A DNA stretch of 64,000 nucleotides from Gymnorhina tibicen (taxonomy: Eukaryota; Chordata; Aves; Passeriformes; Artamidae), in the NCBI GenBank assembly GCA_013399875.1, contig VXAZ01018984.1, positions 6,864,264-6,928,263 of the forward strand, written 5' to 3'. The position numbers and the translations under genes are program-made. Shown piece by piece: positions 1-10,734 of this stretch. The notes under the pieces were generated by a model, which saw nothing but the letters and a program-made list of their open reading frames with translations, searched no databases and was not told the origin of the DNA. Numbering within the stretch: the stretch's first letter is position 1; each line of letters starts with the position of its first letter.

Positions 1-715
1 TCCAAATCCTGATATGCAGTGAGTGGAGAATGGACTGAGAGCAGCCCTGCAAAGAACAATTTTGGGGTGCTGGTAGATGAGAGGTTGGACATGACCTATC
101 AATGTGTGCTAGACTGCCAGTTGTATCCTGAACTTCATCACAAACAGCGTGACCAGCAGGGTGACGGAGGGGATTCTGCCCGTGCTCTGCTCTGGTGAGA
201 TCCCATCTGCAGTGCTGCATCAGCTCTGCAGCCACAAACATAAGAAGGACATGGAGGTGTTAGAGCAGGTTCAGAGGAGGCCATGAAGATGATCAGAGGG
301 CTGGAGCACCTCTCCTACTCAGGCTGAGAGAGTTGGGGTTGTTCAGGCCAGAGAAGAGAATGTTCTGGGGAGATGATAGAGCATCTTCCAATATCTTGTG
401 GATGACCTACGAGAAAGCCAGAAAGGGACTTTTTGCAAGGGCATGTAGGGGTAGGACAAGGGGTGTAAAAGGCTTTAAACTGAAAGAGAGTAACCTTAGA
501 TATTAGGAAGAAATTCTTCAGTGTGAAGGTTGTGAGACACTGCAGCAGGTTGCCTGGAGCAGCTGTGGATGCCCCATCCCTGGAAGTGTTAAAGGCCAGG
601 CTGGGTGGGGCTCTGAGCAACCTGGTCTAGTGGACGGTGTCCCAGTCCATGGCAGGGATGTGGGAACTAGATGACATTTCAGGTCTCCTTTAACCTATTC
701 TATGGTTTTATGAAC
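1..715 (+). mobile_element. CR1 LINE, 3' part (5'-truncated by window edge)
   Basis: This is a non-LTR retrotransposon fragment of the chicken repeat 1 (CR1) clade, the dominant LINE of birds. It covers the very end of the reverse-transcriptase ORF and then the conserved 3' region. Diagnostic stretches are the 'agaaggacatgga' and 'agatgatcagagggctgga' blocks, the 'tattaggaagaaattcttca' block and 'gatgccccatccctggaag'. It ends in a degraded copy of the short CR1 3' repeat (attctatggttttatg), so it is in + orientation. The coding part is interrupted and no intact ORF remains, so it is a dead copy. It probably continues left of the window. Confidence 0.93.
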
Positions 716-1034
716 AGCAGAGCAACTTGTATGTGGTTGTTAAAAGATGATGAACAGTGCAAGTGCTTCTCAAATAAAGTGCTGTATTCCCTTAGACAGC
801 AGTTCCCCCTAAAATTGCACCGTATGTTCTCAGCAAGCAGCAGATGTACAGTCTAACATTTAGCAATGGAACTTTCCCATTTGAGCGTTTGGGATAATGC
901 TGAAATAGAATAATTAATTTTTGGCATTTGTAAGGCAGTTTCTTTTGGTTGCTATTTGTCCCCACTGTTCGCTGTGCCTGTTTGTCTCAGAAGGGTTTGT
1001 CACTTAAAGATTTTAGAACTTTTATGTAGACATT

Positions 1035-1145
1035 TCCTTATATCTCTCCAATAACCCTGAAAGCATTATCCATGTTAATTCTTGGATGACTAGGTGGCTT
1101 CCCCAAGATCACACAAGGCACCACAGAAATGCAGGGGACATCACT
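1035..1145 (+). mobile_element. MIR-like ancient SINE fragment
   Basis: The segment reads like a diverged MIR-family SINE core. It has a 'caataaccctgaaag' block, a 'ttatcc' block, then 'ggcttccccaagatcacaca', which corresponds to the conserved MIR region normally reading gacttgcccaaggtcacaca. MIRs are amniote-wide tRNA-derived SINEs with relatively few recognisable copies in birds. Assignment is by eye only. The edges are approximate. Confidence 0.6.
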
Positions 1146-1345
1146 GATGTCTTGAAGACTGATGTTTATGTCAAGACAGCCACAGCTGCAGGGTCGATGG
1201 GGAGCTGCCAAGGGCATGGCATCTGGTAAATGACAAAGTGCCACCTTGGAGGCAGTGCTCAAACACATTGTCTCCTCGCTCTCTTTGCCCCTTTTGAATA
1301 CCTTTATATTTCATTAATAAAGGGAATTCCAGGAACTGGATGTTA

Positions 1346-1404
1346 ATTCTACTATTCTCTATTCTACTAATTCTACTATTCTACTAATCTACTATTCTCT
1401 ACTG
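1346..1404. repeat. Imperfect (ttctactaw)n short tandem array
   Basis: The words 'attctactatt', 'ctctattctactaa' and 'ctactattctctactga' recur over about 59 bp. It is a degenerate minisatellite with a unit of roughly 9-11 bp. No function is implied. Confidence 0.8.
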
Positions 1405-2807
1405 ACAGAAGCAGCTTGCTTTCTAATACCATGGAAGGTGGGTATAAAATTATGTCAGACCAGAGTGCAAGATAATTAAACCAGGGGAAAAATGCCAAGT
1501 TTCCACTGCAAGTTTTGATAGATCAGCTCATGCTTAAAGTAGTCTGAAGAATATAATCTGAACTAAAAGTTCACTAAAATCAGTGCTTTGGGAAGTGGAA
1601 GGGGATTGACTGGCTATAATAGGATATATTTTTTAAAGTGTCAGTTAAAATTGTTTCTGTCTTGTCCTGTTCTTTAAGAGGGATCTTGTATTGTTTGTTG
1701 TGAGCAGTATGTTAACCTTTATAGCCTCCTGAGGAATGTATTGATTTAACTTCCTTTTTTCAATTCAGCCTTACAGTTCTATGGAAAAATATCCAACATG
1801 AGTATAATGTGTGGAAATGTGTATATTTCCTTCAGTGGAAAACTGATGATCTTGTAACCTCCTTGCATTGCCCTTTGCTAGAGAGACATGTAGTCTTATG
1901 TGACTTTGATTCTTAAGTTCTTGAAAATAGCAGCAAAGCTGTAAGAAAAGGAAAACACTTCTCTTTTATTGACTATTTTTTTAACTGTAGAAGCTTTTTT
2001 AGCAGTTTTGTCAGGTGTGAAACTTGATCTATTCCCTACAAAGTGTTGTTGTCTCTCTCTACAGTTTATTTACAGTTCATTAGAAGTTCATGACCTGTTT
2101 TTTCTTTTTTTTTTCCTTTAATTCTGCTTAAGCCAATCAATAATTGTCAGTAATTTTGTAGGCTGTAGATGTTTGATCTCTATCCCTTACCTAATTGAGG
2201 ATGAGTCAAGGCTGAATGCTCACTTCTTTGATATGCATGAAGCTATAAAGAGTGCAGTAAATGGGGACAAATGGCAGGTGTTTTGTACACAGACAAATTT
2301 GTAATAGATTAATTTGTTGCCTCTTGGATTATTTTGCCTTATTGGGCCACTCATTTAAGGTGTCTTCTGAGGGTAAAATACAAGAAAAAAATCCTTCCTT
2401 TGTTTAGTGGTATTTCTTGATGATCTGGATGAGTGATCAAAACTTGTAAGACTGAGTTAGTTGCATTAATATTCTGTGCTTTCCTAGGTTATGGACTGTA
2501 GTTCTGGTGGGGAAGGCTGGATATTATTTTCAGTAGTAAGACAGTCATTAAGTGAAGTCCAAACTTTCTGATGTCCCTCAAGGAGTTAAAAGTGCAAGAA
2601 ATATACAAATAATGTGCTACTGCTCTAAGTAAGTCTAAGCTGACTTTCTATTAGATACAAACATGAAGTCCTGGCCCTGCAGAGATTTAATGCTGACCAT
2701 TACTAGAAAATAATGCAGTTGAGTGAAGGTCAGTTTTGTTAAAGATGAAGTTGTTGTGAGGGTCAGAAAGTTGCTTTGTCATTAACTGTCCTGTCTGCTA
2801 CAGGTGC
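1405..2807. other. Unassigned A+T-rich sequence
   Basis: I see no gene, RNA or recognisable repeat here. The only notable texture is a T-rich run around 2098-2118. The same holds for the gap at 716-1034. Confidence 0.6.
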
Positions 2808-2909
2808 ATGGTGTGATTCTTGGGATTGTCCTGTGCAGGGCCAGGAGTTGGACCCATGATCCTTGTGAGTTCTTTCCAGCTCAGGATATTCTATGATTGT
2901 ATGATAGAT
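2808..2909 (+). mobile_element. CR1 LINE 3' tail
   Basis: This is a short, heavily 5'-truncated CR1 copy. It contains 'cctgtgcagggccaggagtt', 'atgatccttgtgagttcttt' and 'ccagctcaggatattctatg', followed by the terminal 'attgtatgatag' repeat. That is the typical CR1 3' end in + orientation. Truncation to about 100 bp is normal for CR1 insertions. Confidence 0.85.
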
Positions 2910-3279
2910 GCATCTGTTGACTTTTTCTGTGCTCTATGCTTTTGCAGGACAGTCAGATAGCTGTGGCTCTGAAACAGAACTCTCTTTCTTCCATGTCTTT
3001 TCTTCTAAGCCTAAATCACTTTCTTTCATGAAAAAGTGAAGCTCCCAGGCTTCAAATTTGAAGATAATCAGCTCTTTTACAGGTATGAAATCACTTCTCT
3101 TTACAGCCATTTATTTAAGAAATGGTGTCCCATCTTTTCAGCTGGAGTAACCAGATTTCATATATGTCAGTATTTCGCTTTCCTTATTAGCACAACATAC
3201 TTTTCACAACTCAAACCAGTTTCTCTGCCAGTATTTCATTTGGATATAGCAGGTCTCCGATCCTCTGTGTTCCTGACTC
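2910..3279. other. Unassigned sequence between CR1 tail and ERV remnant
   Basis: No gene or recognisable repeat is seen. Because the ERV runs on the minus strand, this stretch could hold unrecognised, decayed 3' pol or LTR sequence of that element, but nothing in it shows that directly. Confidence 0.4.
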
Positions 3280-3286
3280 CAGATCC

Positions 3287-3538
3287 CTACTTGCTGACCT
3301 CAGGGCTCCCCTGATACTTTCTGCCAGAGGCTCCAGGAAGGTCTGTTCTTCTGGGCTGTTGTGCACATTTTTTTACATCTTGTTCTGTCCAGACTGGTCT
3401 GAGGGCTGCTGCATGAACTGTCACCTGTTTGAATTTTTTGAAGGCTTGTTGTTGCTCAGGGCCCCATGTGAAATTGTTCTTCTTCTGGGTCACTTGATAA
3501 AGAGAGCTGGCAATCAGACAGTCATTTGGAATGTGCAT
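3287..3538 (-). pseudogene. ERV pol fragment: RT to RNase H connection
   Basis: An 83-codon open stretch on the minus strand contains the WGPEQQQAF block, typical of the segment between retroviral reverse transcriptase and RNase H. Towards its C-terminal end (below about 3380) the reading becomes proline- and glutamine-rich and no longer looks like pol, which suggests a frameshift there. It is part of the ERV remnant, not an independent gene. A functional RNase H catalytic set cannot be seen. Confidence 0.75.
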
Positions 3539-3986
3539 TCTCCAGAAACCTACAATGCCTAAGAAAGCTTGTGTGTGTTTCTTACTAATTGGTAGATATT
3601 GGTGTAATTTTGTTGATCACACCCATTGGGATCTGACCAACTCTGTCTTGCCATTTTATTCCTAAAACCTCAATCTCCTGTGCAGGTCCCTTGACCTTAC
3701 TTTGTTTTATGGCAAAACCAGCTTTCAGAAGGATTTGAAGTATTTTTTCTGTTTCTCAAAAGCTTCTCCTGCTGTATTACCTCACATGATGGTGTCATCA
3801 ATGTACTGCAGGTGTTTTGGAGCTGTTCCTTGTTCCAGTGCAGTCTGAATTGGTCCATCCCAGGGGTGGGTTATTCCAGGTATACTGGGCGAGCTCTATT
3901 GCCAAAGGGATTGACAAAACCACATTAGTGGTATCAGTTTTGGCACACTGGGCTGCCTTTGACTCCAGTTCGTGTTGGAAGTTCAA
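3538..3986 (-). pseudogene. ERV reverse transcriptase fragment with YIDD box
   Basis: The minus strand at 3794-3805 encodes Tyr-Ile-Asp-Asp, the core of the reverse-transcriptase catalytic motif that binds the two metal ions. Upstream on that strand, codons 3986-3798 carry a short open frame around NNPPLGWTNSDC. The YIDD box is in a different frame from that open stretch, so at least one frameshift separates them. The polymerase is therefore not expressible as one protein. The catalytic motif itself is unmutated despite the decay around it. Confidence 0.8.
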
Positions 3987-4276
3987 GCCTGTCTGGTATA
4001 GCAGCAGGTTGATTTATTCATGTCGCAATAATCTACTGTTAATCTCCATTCTCCGTTAGACTTTTACACTGGCCATATGGGGCTGTAACAGGGTGAGCAG
4101 GTCCTGCTAATGACTCTTTGGTGGTCCACTTTATGGATGAGAAGCATGGAGCCTTGGTTGATGTAACATTGCTGCTGGTGCACTGGTATGGCAGTGATCA
4201 GTACCTGTGGACCTTCGACCGTCAGTAATCCCATGAAAGGAGGGTCCTCGAAAGACCAGACAGGATAGACAGTTGT

Positions 4277-4648
4277 TTAATTTCCTCTGTCTCCGAGGCA
4301 GCTATACAGCAAGCCCACTGCATAGTTCAATGCCATTAGGGTACACTGCATACTGGTATCTACCAGAGCCTTGTACTCCTGTGTTTCTGATGTTCCAAGC
4401 CACTGGATCCACACAGTCCAGTAAATCCAGTTGCCCCTTATCCTCTTGGCTGGAGGCAAGACCCTTCTAATACTCATCACAGGATCCTTCACGTAGGTCT
4501 TGCGGAAATGGGTTAGACTTTTGTTCCATGGGATCGGGAGTAAAGTCATCTTTACCTCTCTGCCTGGGAAACTGCCTGCTGTAGACCAGAGCAGCAGCAG
4601 CTTTCCTGAAGGAACCCCCATTTGTGATTGTTTTCCCCTGCAATTCAT
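4277..4648 (-). pseudogene. ERV protease-region fragment (active site Asp-Thr-Ser)
   Basis: This is a 123-codon open stretch on the minus strand. Near residue 95 it contains ALVDTSMQCTLM, which fits the active-site loop of a retroviral aspartic protease. The catalytic Asp is kept (codon at 4358-4360), but the third position of the usual Asp-Thr-Gly triad is Ser (4352-4354). Asp-Thr-Ser or Asp-Ser-Gly variants exist in some aspartic proteases, so this could be natural variation rather than decay. The N-terminal two thirds are basic and proline-containing, as expected for the gag-pro linker. It overlaps in another frame with the fragment at 4467-4697. Confidence 0.7.
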
Positions 4649-5060
4649 GTATCTGTGTCTCTAGATTAGAGGTAGGTTTTCCATCCCACTTACTCATGTC
4701 TTCTCCATGGTCTCACAGGTAAAACCAAAGGGTACCCTGTGGTTATAACTTCCGTATCCTCTCTCTTGAGCAAAAGTTGGATGGGTTTTCCTTATCCACG
4801 GTGGAAAGTCTCAGCTGTTACAGTGACAGGTTCTCACATCCCTGCACTGATTTTTAGTAATGAAATCAACTAGAAGTTGGTCAAAGACATGGTTATAGTA
4901 CCTGTGACCTTGCCTGCAATCTCCTGCCCCCCACCCTGAGCCTTGCTGGAGCTGTGAATGTATGATCAAGTAGAGAAATGTGTCTCTTTCTCTTCCAAGT
5001 CTTCCCACATGTTTTTTGTCTATGGGGAATGTCTCCCTGCAGGTAGAAATGGTGCAGGTG

Positions 5061-5900
5061 CGTTAGGTACTTTTTCATCAAGTCAGGGTTTTTCTAAAGC
5101 CAGCAGATGACTCATAGTTCTTGCAGGAGCAGTCACTCTGGCAGCATGTTCCTGGAGAAGCTGAGGGTGTCTGGCCCATCTCATGGAAGGCACAGGGAAG
5201 GGAGCACAATGAAAGGGGCAGAGTGGCCTCAAGGGGTTGAGACCTCTTTGTCTGGGCTTGGCCTCTCTTGGAGAGACTTGGGCCTGGCTGGGCCATTCCA
5301 GGCAGCCGATGGTGTGGAGAAGACCTCAGGCAGGCTCTGTATTGTTCCCCTTGTCCATCAGCCTATCCTTGTTTCCTCTGCGGCAGCTGAGACCCACCTC
5401 TGCCTCCTGGGGTTGGGCAGAGGGCTGGGGTGGGGGAGGCAGAGGAGCTTTGGTGCCTGCCCAAGTTTTTCCTCCCCATGGACTCTGAGCCCTTGCCCTG
5501 CATGCTGTTGGCCCAAGGCTGTGGCCTGAGTTCCTGGCTCGCAGCCACCTGGCGCCATCCCACCTGGCTGAGCCCCATCGCTCAGCGCTCTGGAGTGTCT
5601 CCTGGCTTTCCTGCAAAGGCAGAGATGAGCCAAACCCTGCTGAGCTGCTCCTGGACCTGCCAGGACCTCCAGGTGATAGCCAACTGGGCACAGGAGGGCT
5701 GGCTCCCTGGGCACAGGGGGGCCTTGCTGCTCCGGGTCCTGGGGAGGCACGTCCTACGTGAGCGTGGCCCAGGCAGGATGGCTGAAAAGGCCGAGGCTGC
5801 CGGTGGAGAGAGTGACCATGGAGAGAGCTGTCCATCTTATCTGACTTGTGCATGTCGTACCTGTCCATTTTACCCGATTTTTGTTGTGAAGAACTCAAAA
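5061..5900 (-). other. G+C-rich block, possible gag-region continuation of the ERV
   Basis: This block is clearly richer in G+C than its surroundings, and several frames stay open on both strands only because of composition. The longest, minus 5898-5326 (190 codons), begins with TTG rather than ATG and is rich in Ser, Pro, Gln and Arg. Position and orientation would suit the 5' (gag) part of the adjacent ERV. However, I see no zinc-knuckle motif, primer-binding site or LTR, so this remains an inference. The overlapping plus-strand open frames (5107-5529, 5430-5909) look like shadows. Confidence 0.35.
5409..5436 (+). other. G-quadruplex-type motif
   Basis: Five runs of three or more G (5409-5412, 5415-5417, 5422-5424, 5427-5430, 5432-5436) are separated by loops of 1-4 nt. 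This satisfies the usual G3+ N1-7 rule on the + strand. It lies within the G+C-rich block beside the ERV. Confidence 0.75.
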
Positions 5901-5907
5901 GAGTTCT

Positions 5908-8900
5908 GAGTCAAGGATGAGATAGAGCACAAAAGCAGTCAGCTAGAGTCTGGATGTGAGATTAGCCTGCCCCATTGCTCTAAATCAGAGATAAATCTAA
6001 GAGAGAAATTGAGCCTGACCATAGGGATCTGAGAGAATATATGTATTTACTATTTTAGCAGGATGAAGAACTATGTGTTTTTGTTTATGCTGTGTACATA
6101 ATAAAGGGAAAGTAACTCGTGAGGCTGCTGTTGGACTTCCCTGAAGCTACAACTATTTTTCGGCTCACCATGTCTTCTGAAATAGTTTGTGATAGGATCC
6201 AAAACAGAGACTGAAATAGAATGCATCATAATATTTTAGTGTCCTTTGGCTCACAGCCAAAAAATGTAACCCTTGACATAATTATTGGAGCAGTAATGAG
6301 AGTAAGAGGTAACAGAGGGTACAATCTCTGCCCTTCTTGACAGGAATTTAGGACTAAAGCAGAGGTGTTAATTTTATTGATGTCATTAAGGGAAAAGTAA
6401 TACAGCACAAGTGTAATTTTCCATTTGGGATAGAAAAGAACTCCATCCACTTTGCAGCTGGGTTGAAGACAGAAAGAGGGAGGCACAGATATGATATATC
6501 ATCTTTCAAAAACATGAATAAAAATTTCAAATTTCATATGTGTAAAACAACTACAATCATTTTTAAAAAATGATTTCCTAATTAGGCATTAAATAAGAAG
6601 TAATGTAGACAAACCCTTCAGAAGTATATCTGATGGGACACTTTTGGAATTCCTCAGGGACTGTGATTTGCACAGCAGATTTGGTAGGGAATGGCAAAAG
6701 TCAACAAAGGGAAGACACAGAGGATAGTGATACTCTGCTGCCTTGGGGTACTCGGTGAATGTGTATAGGAAAATTAAGACCAAGTGTGCTCACCAAGAGA
6801 GATCTCCTGTATTTTGTTAAGACTTTTGCTTGACTGTGGAAGACCTAAGAAATCCTCATTTGCATTACAAATGATGAGTAAAAAACTTAATGTTAGCATG
6901 AAAGAAGAGGCTGTGGCTAACTGAAAAAGTTGCAAAATACCTATAGTATATCTGAAGTCGAGGCAGAGAAGAAGGAACACCCATTTCTACTGACTTCCAT
7001 CAGAGGTCTATGTAATGTGTAATCCCTATTTTTAAGACTAACTTAGAACCATACTAGAAAACTTTATACTATCACAAGATAACTAGTTTCTATACTATCA
7101 TTTAAATTTCATTCTTCACCTTTGCTTAAGTTCAGATCTGTTTTTTATTTGAATTAGAAGCTTACTGAAGTATTGACCATATTTTCTTAAATATGGGTGT
7201 GATTAAACAAATAAATAGGGTGACTGAGACAGGACCTACAAGCATTGATCTAGTCAAAATAATATGTGGCTTCTGAAATAAGAAGCTCCTTTTTTTTTTT
7301 AATACTAGATAGTTTTTCTTCTTCAATTGGTGACAAAAGTATCTTGAAGCTTCTTGTAGCAGCAATTTCTTTTTAAGAAAAGACTTCATTTCTATTCAAT
7401 GTTTTCTTCTACTAAGTTGCACTGTCTGGTTGCTGTCAGATCCTGGAAGATTATTTCCTCGTTTCTTAGACATCTCCTGCATGTGGTACTTGCCTTTGTG
7501 ACATATGTTCTTGACAGAAGAAAATGAGGGAGATTTGCTGTTGTCATCGTGTGTCATCACTGAACATAAAGACATTAAATGTAACACTCTGGGACATTAT
7601 CTCAAGAAGTTTATGCAGCTTTTTGCTGTTGACTGTGTAAGCAGTAGTCAGATACAGTACATTTTTAGAAGTCCTCATTGTCCCTCTGCACAGAATTGTG
7701 ATTTTTCAAAAGATCTCAACAAGACTGACTAGTTATGACTGCTGTGCATCAGATGTTTTTGAATATCTCATCCAAGCTGGCGGATGGCACAGTGCTGTCA
7801 CTAGTTCAATTTCTTGGTAACATTTTTAAATTTCCAGAACTTCCATGCAAAATATATCCTGCTCTGCTAAAGCAGAAGGTTGGTTTGGTGGCTCTGAATC
7901 TGGCAGTTTGCTGTCCAGGAACAGAGCTCTTCTTCATTACTTCTGATTATATCCCCTCTGTGGACTTTAACTCCATCTCTCTGAGTCATTTTGTTAGCAG
8001 TGTTCTTACAGTGTGCTGAGAGAGTCTGCAAGCAGGATGCTTGCTTAAATGTGACATTTACGAGTGCAAAGTGACTGCTTGTTGTCTAACAAGAGCTATT
8101 GGGTTAAATATTGATATACTCACGATCCTGGTGAGACTTCTAGACGGTGTGTGCTTGCTCCTGATTCATGCTATCTGTATTTTGGATAGCTGTGTGTATC
8201 CCCACAAGAATAACAATTAGGTGTACTCTACCAGGGTTCAGAACGTCGTTTAAGTTTTCAAAATAAGATTGCTTAATCTGATTACCGCTGGTGGAATTTA
8301 GGTGATGTTGCTCTTTTGAATTTTGGTTGCAGTTCCCATCTTCTCACAGAACATTCCCTGTTTGTGTTTAACAAGTAGCACAGAGTTTTGGTTAGATAAT
8401 TTTGTCTGCTTGTTTTCTAAAGAAGAATAATCAAGGAACACATTCCATTTTTGGAAAATAAATTCGTGAAAATACAAGGAGAGCAAATAGGCAAAGAGAT
8501 TCACTGTTGCTCATTTCATGTATAAACGAGTTCTTATTCATAGAAGTTGGTAATATCAGTGGCTTAAAAAGTCCCTGTTCTGGCCCTTAACTTACCTGTT
8601 GGTTCCAGTTTGAAAGCTTCATTATGTAACAAATAAAAAGATCAAGGCAGACATGAGAATTAGAATATATGGCGATCAGTAGATGTTTCTGTAATCAGAT
8701 GTAAATGGGCTGTGTTTTGGAAACACATTCACGTGTTGTGCTGCAGTGTAGGAGGGCCTGGTTCAGCAGCTGTGATAACCAATCCTAAGCAGAAGATGTT
8801 TTCCCTCCTGGTGTGCAGAATCTGAATTGTGGTGCTGGCTAATTTTTATTTTTATGTTGCTCCTTAAGGGACTTTTCCAGTTCCACCTATCTCAAAATCA

Positions 8901-9050
8901 GTTCTGAGGTACCTTTGAGGTTCACTTGGAATTTACATTTGTCATTAGTATGCAAGAGCTCTTGCTTTATGGAGTTATTTTGGCAGGCTTTGTGCAGCTG
9001 ACAGCTTTTAGGTGCCTTTCAGCACTTCTTTGCAGCTCTGGCAGTTGGGC
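5908..9050. other. Unassigned A+T-rich sequence
   Basis: I find no coding exon, RNA gene or recognisable transposon. It contains a perfect 21-bp palindrome at 6555-6575. An open frame at 7735-8019 (+) has no recognisable domain. I read it as chance. Confidence 0.5.
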
Positions 9051-9455
9051 AGAATCACAGAATGGTTTGAAAGGAAAGGACTTTAAAATATCACCTTGTT
9101 CCAACCCCACTGCCATGGGCAGGAATACTTTCCACTAAACCAGGTTGCTCAAAGCCCAGCCCATCCTGGCCTTGAACGCTTCCAGGGATGGAGCATTCAC
9201 AGCTTTTTTGAGCAATTTGTTCCAGTGTCTCACCACTCTCATCGTAAAAAATTTCTTCTTTATGTTCCCTCAAAGACAAAATACTTTCACTTTAGAGCTG
9301 TTCTTGGTGTCATCCACAGACTTGTGGAGGGTGCACTTGCTTTCACTGTCTTTGTTAGTGATGAAGATACTCAATAACACTGGTCCCAGTACAGACCTTG
9401 AGGGACATGACTGGTTAGTGGTGTCCACGTGGACACTGAGTTACTGACTGCAATG
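9051..9455 (-). mobile_element. CR1 LINE, 3' region with internal deletion
   Basis: Read on the minus strand this is a CR1 3' end. The + strand begins 'agaatcacagaatggtttg' and continues with 'ccaaccccactgccatgggc', 'ggttgctcaaagcccagcc', 'ccttgaacgcttccagggat' and 'ttgttccagtgtctcacca'. From about 9300 it jumps to the CR1 block around 'gatgaagatactcaataaca' and 'ctggtcccagtacagacctt', which normally lies much further 5' in the element, so several hundred bp have been lost near 9275-9300. Open frames at 9091-9447 are repeat-derived. Confidence 0.9.
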
Positions 9456-10734
9456 AGAATCATTTGCTGGCTTCACTTTTAGGTGCAATAAAGCTTTCTG
9501 AATGACATTTTTCACTTTGAAGAAGATACACCTAAGCAGAAGCAGCTAAAATTATTGACTATGTCAAAACAAGCCTTTAAAATGCGAAAGGCTAGTCTTT
9601 GTGATACAAGCTGCAATAGGAATAATATTTACTGCCAGGAGTGAGTTTTGTTATTTGGTCATTGAGGGCCATGGAGACAGATGGGTCTTGAATTACTGCT
9701 TTTGCAACAGCTGTGAGACTGTATATGTGCATTCACAACATGCTCTCTGATATTTGTAGGCAACTTCGAGAGCGTGGCAGCTCTATTGCTATTTAATATT
9801 GTAGAGTTTAGGTGTGATGGAGTAAGTCATGACTAGACAGTGTCATGAGCTAAAACTTAAAGCTGTCCAAAACTTTTAGCTGTGAGCTTGTAATTAACAC
9901 AGTTGTGAGTGCTGATGTAGTTAACTGAGATTGCACAGCCCAATTTTCTGAATTTTCCCTCCTGTTTACTGATATCTCTCCCCTGCAACTTCCTTCACTC
10001 ACCCAGTGCTGCTAAAGCAGACAAAATATGCTTGTTTAAAATGAAATATGTGAACACTGCTCATCTCACTTATCTTAAAAGAACATAACTAAATCAGCAA
10101 AATGTCAGATCTGTGTAGAATCAGAGGTCAGGGGTATACAGATGTTGGTATCTCTAAGTATACATGTGGAAATGAATTAATATGTCCCTCTGAATCAATT
10201 TTTTTAAACTTGGTATTGTTAGCCTTTAAATAATTGCTATGCAAACTGTTTACTAACTGAGGTAATTGGGAAATACCCGTACTTGTTTTTTTGACACCTC
10301 TTTAATACATTCAGTACTGGAGACCTGCTGTATTTAGCTGTCTTTTAATCTGAGTTTTGTGTTCACACACAAGTGTGTGAAATCTGCTCTTATGTCTCTG
10401 ATTTTTGGAACTGAGAACCATATGGTATCTTGGTTTTGCATTTCTTAGATCTTCTTAATTGTGCCTGCATAGCAATTAGGCTTGTGCATAAATTTGAGAA
10501 AATAACGCATTCATTTGTTCTTAGTGTATAAAATACACTGAGAATTCATTTCAGGTTTTAAAATAACCTTAAAAAGCATTCAGAACAGGACAATTTGGGT
10601 TACAGTTACTACGTAGTTAATTCGACCCTTTAAGGTTTGCTTTATTTTTTTTTTTTGGTCTTTTATTATGAAATGGCAAGACACAGGATGTCCAATTCAT
10701 CCAGTGAAAGGGGCTAAATTATGTCTTTGTGCAC

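Larger units (their letters stand above)
3280..5060 (-). mobile_element. Endogenous retrovirus remnant (gag end, protease, reverse transcriptase), ERVL-like
   Basis: On the minus strand, going down in coordinate, the order is a probable gag C-terminal/linker region (about 5060-4470), a protease region (active site at 4352-4360), then reverse transcriptase with a YIDD catalytic box at 3794-3805, then the RT-RNase H connection (about 3538-3287, with a readable WGPEQQQAF block). The order gag-pro-pol and these motifs support a retroviral origin. The RT/RNase H context looks most like class III (ERVL-type) elements, which is an inference. The protease box reads Asp-Thr-Ser where Asp-Thr-Gly is usual. 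The reading frame is broken many times by stops and shifts, and no envelope gene or flanking LTR pair is recognised, so the copy is inactive. No host role is indicated. Confidence 0.85.

Noticed and set aside
5107..5909. Plus-strand open frames of 140 and 159 codons
   Set aside because: They lie in the G+C-rich block where stops are rare in every frame, show no domain, and oppose the adjacent ERV direction.
7735..8019. 94-codon plus-strand open frame
   Set aside because: No recognisable domain, no splice or promoter context, and length within chance for this composition.
9091..9447. Open frames on both strands
   Set aside because: They are derived from the CR1 3' region, which is non-coding here.
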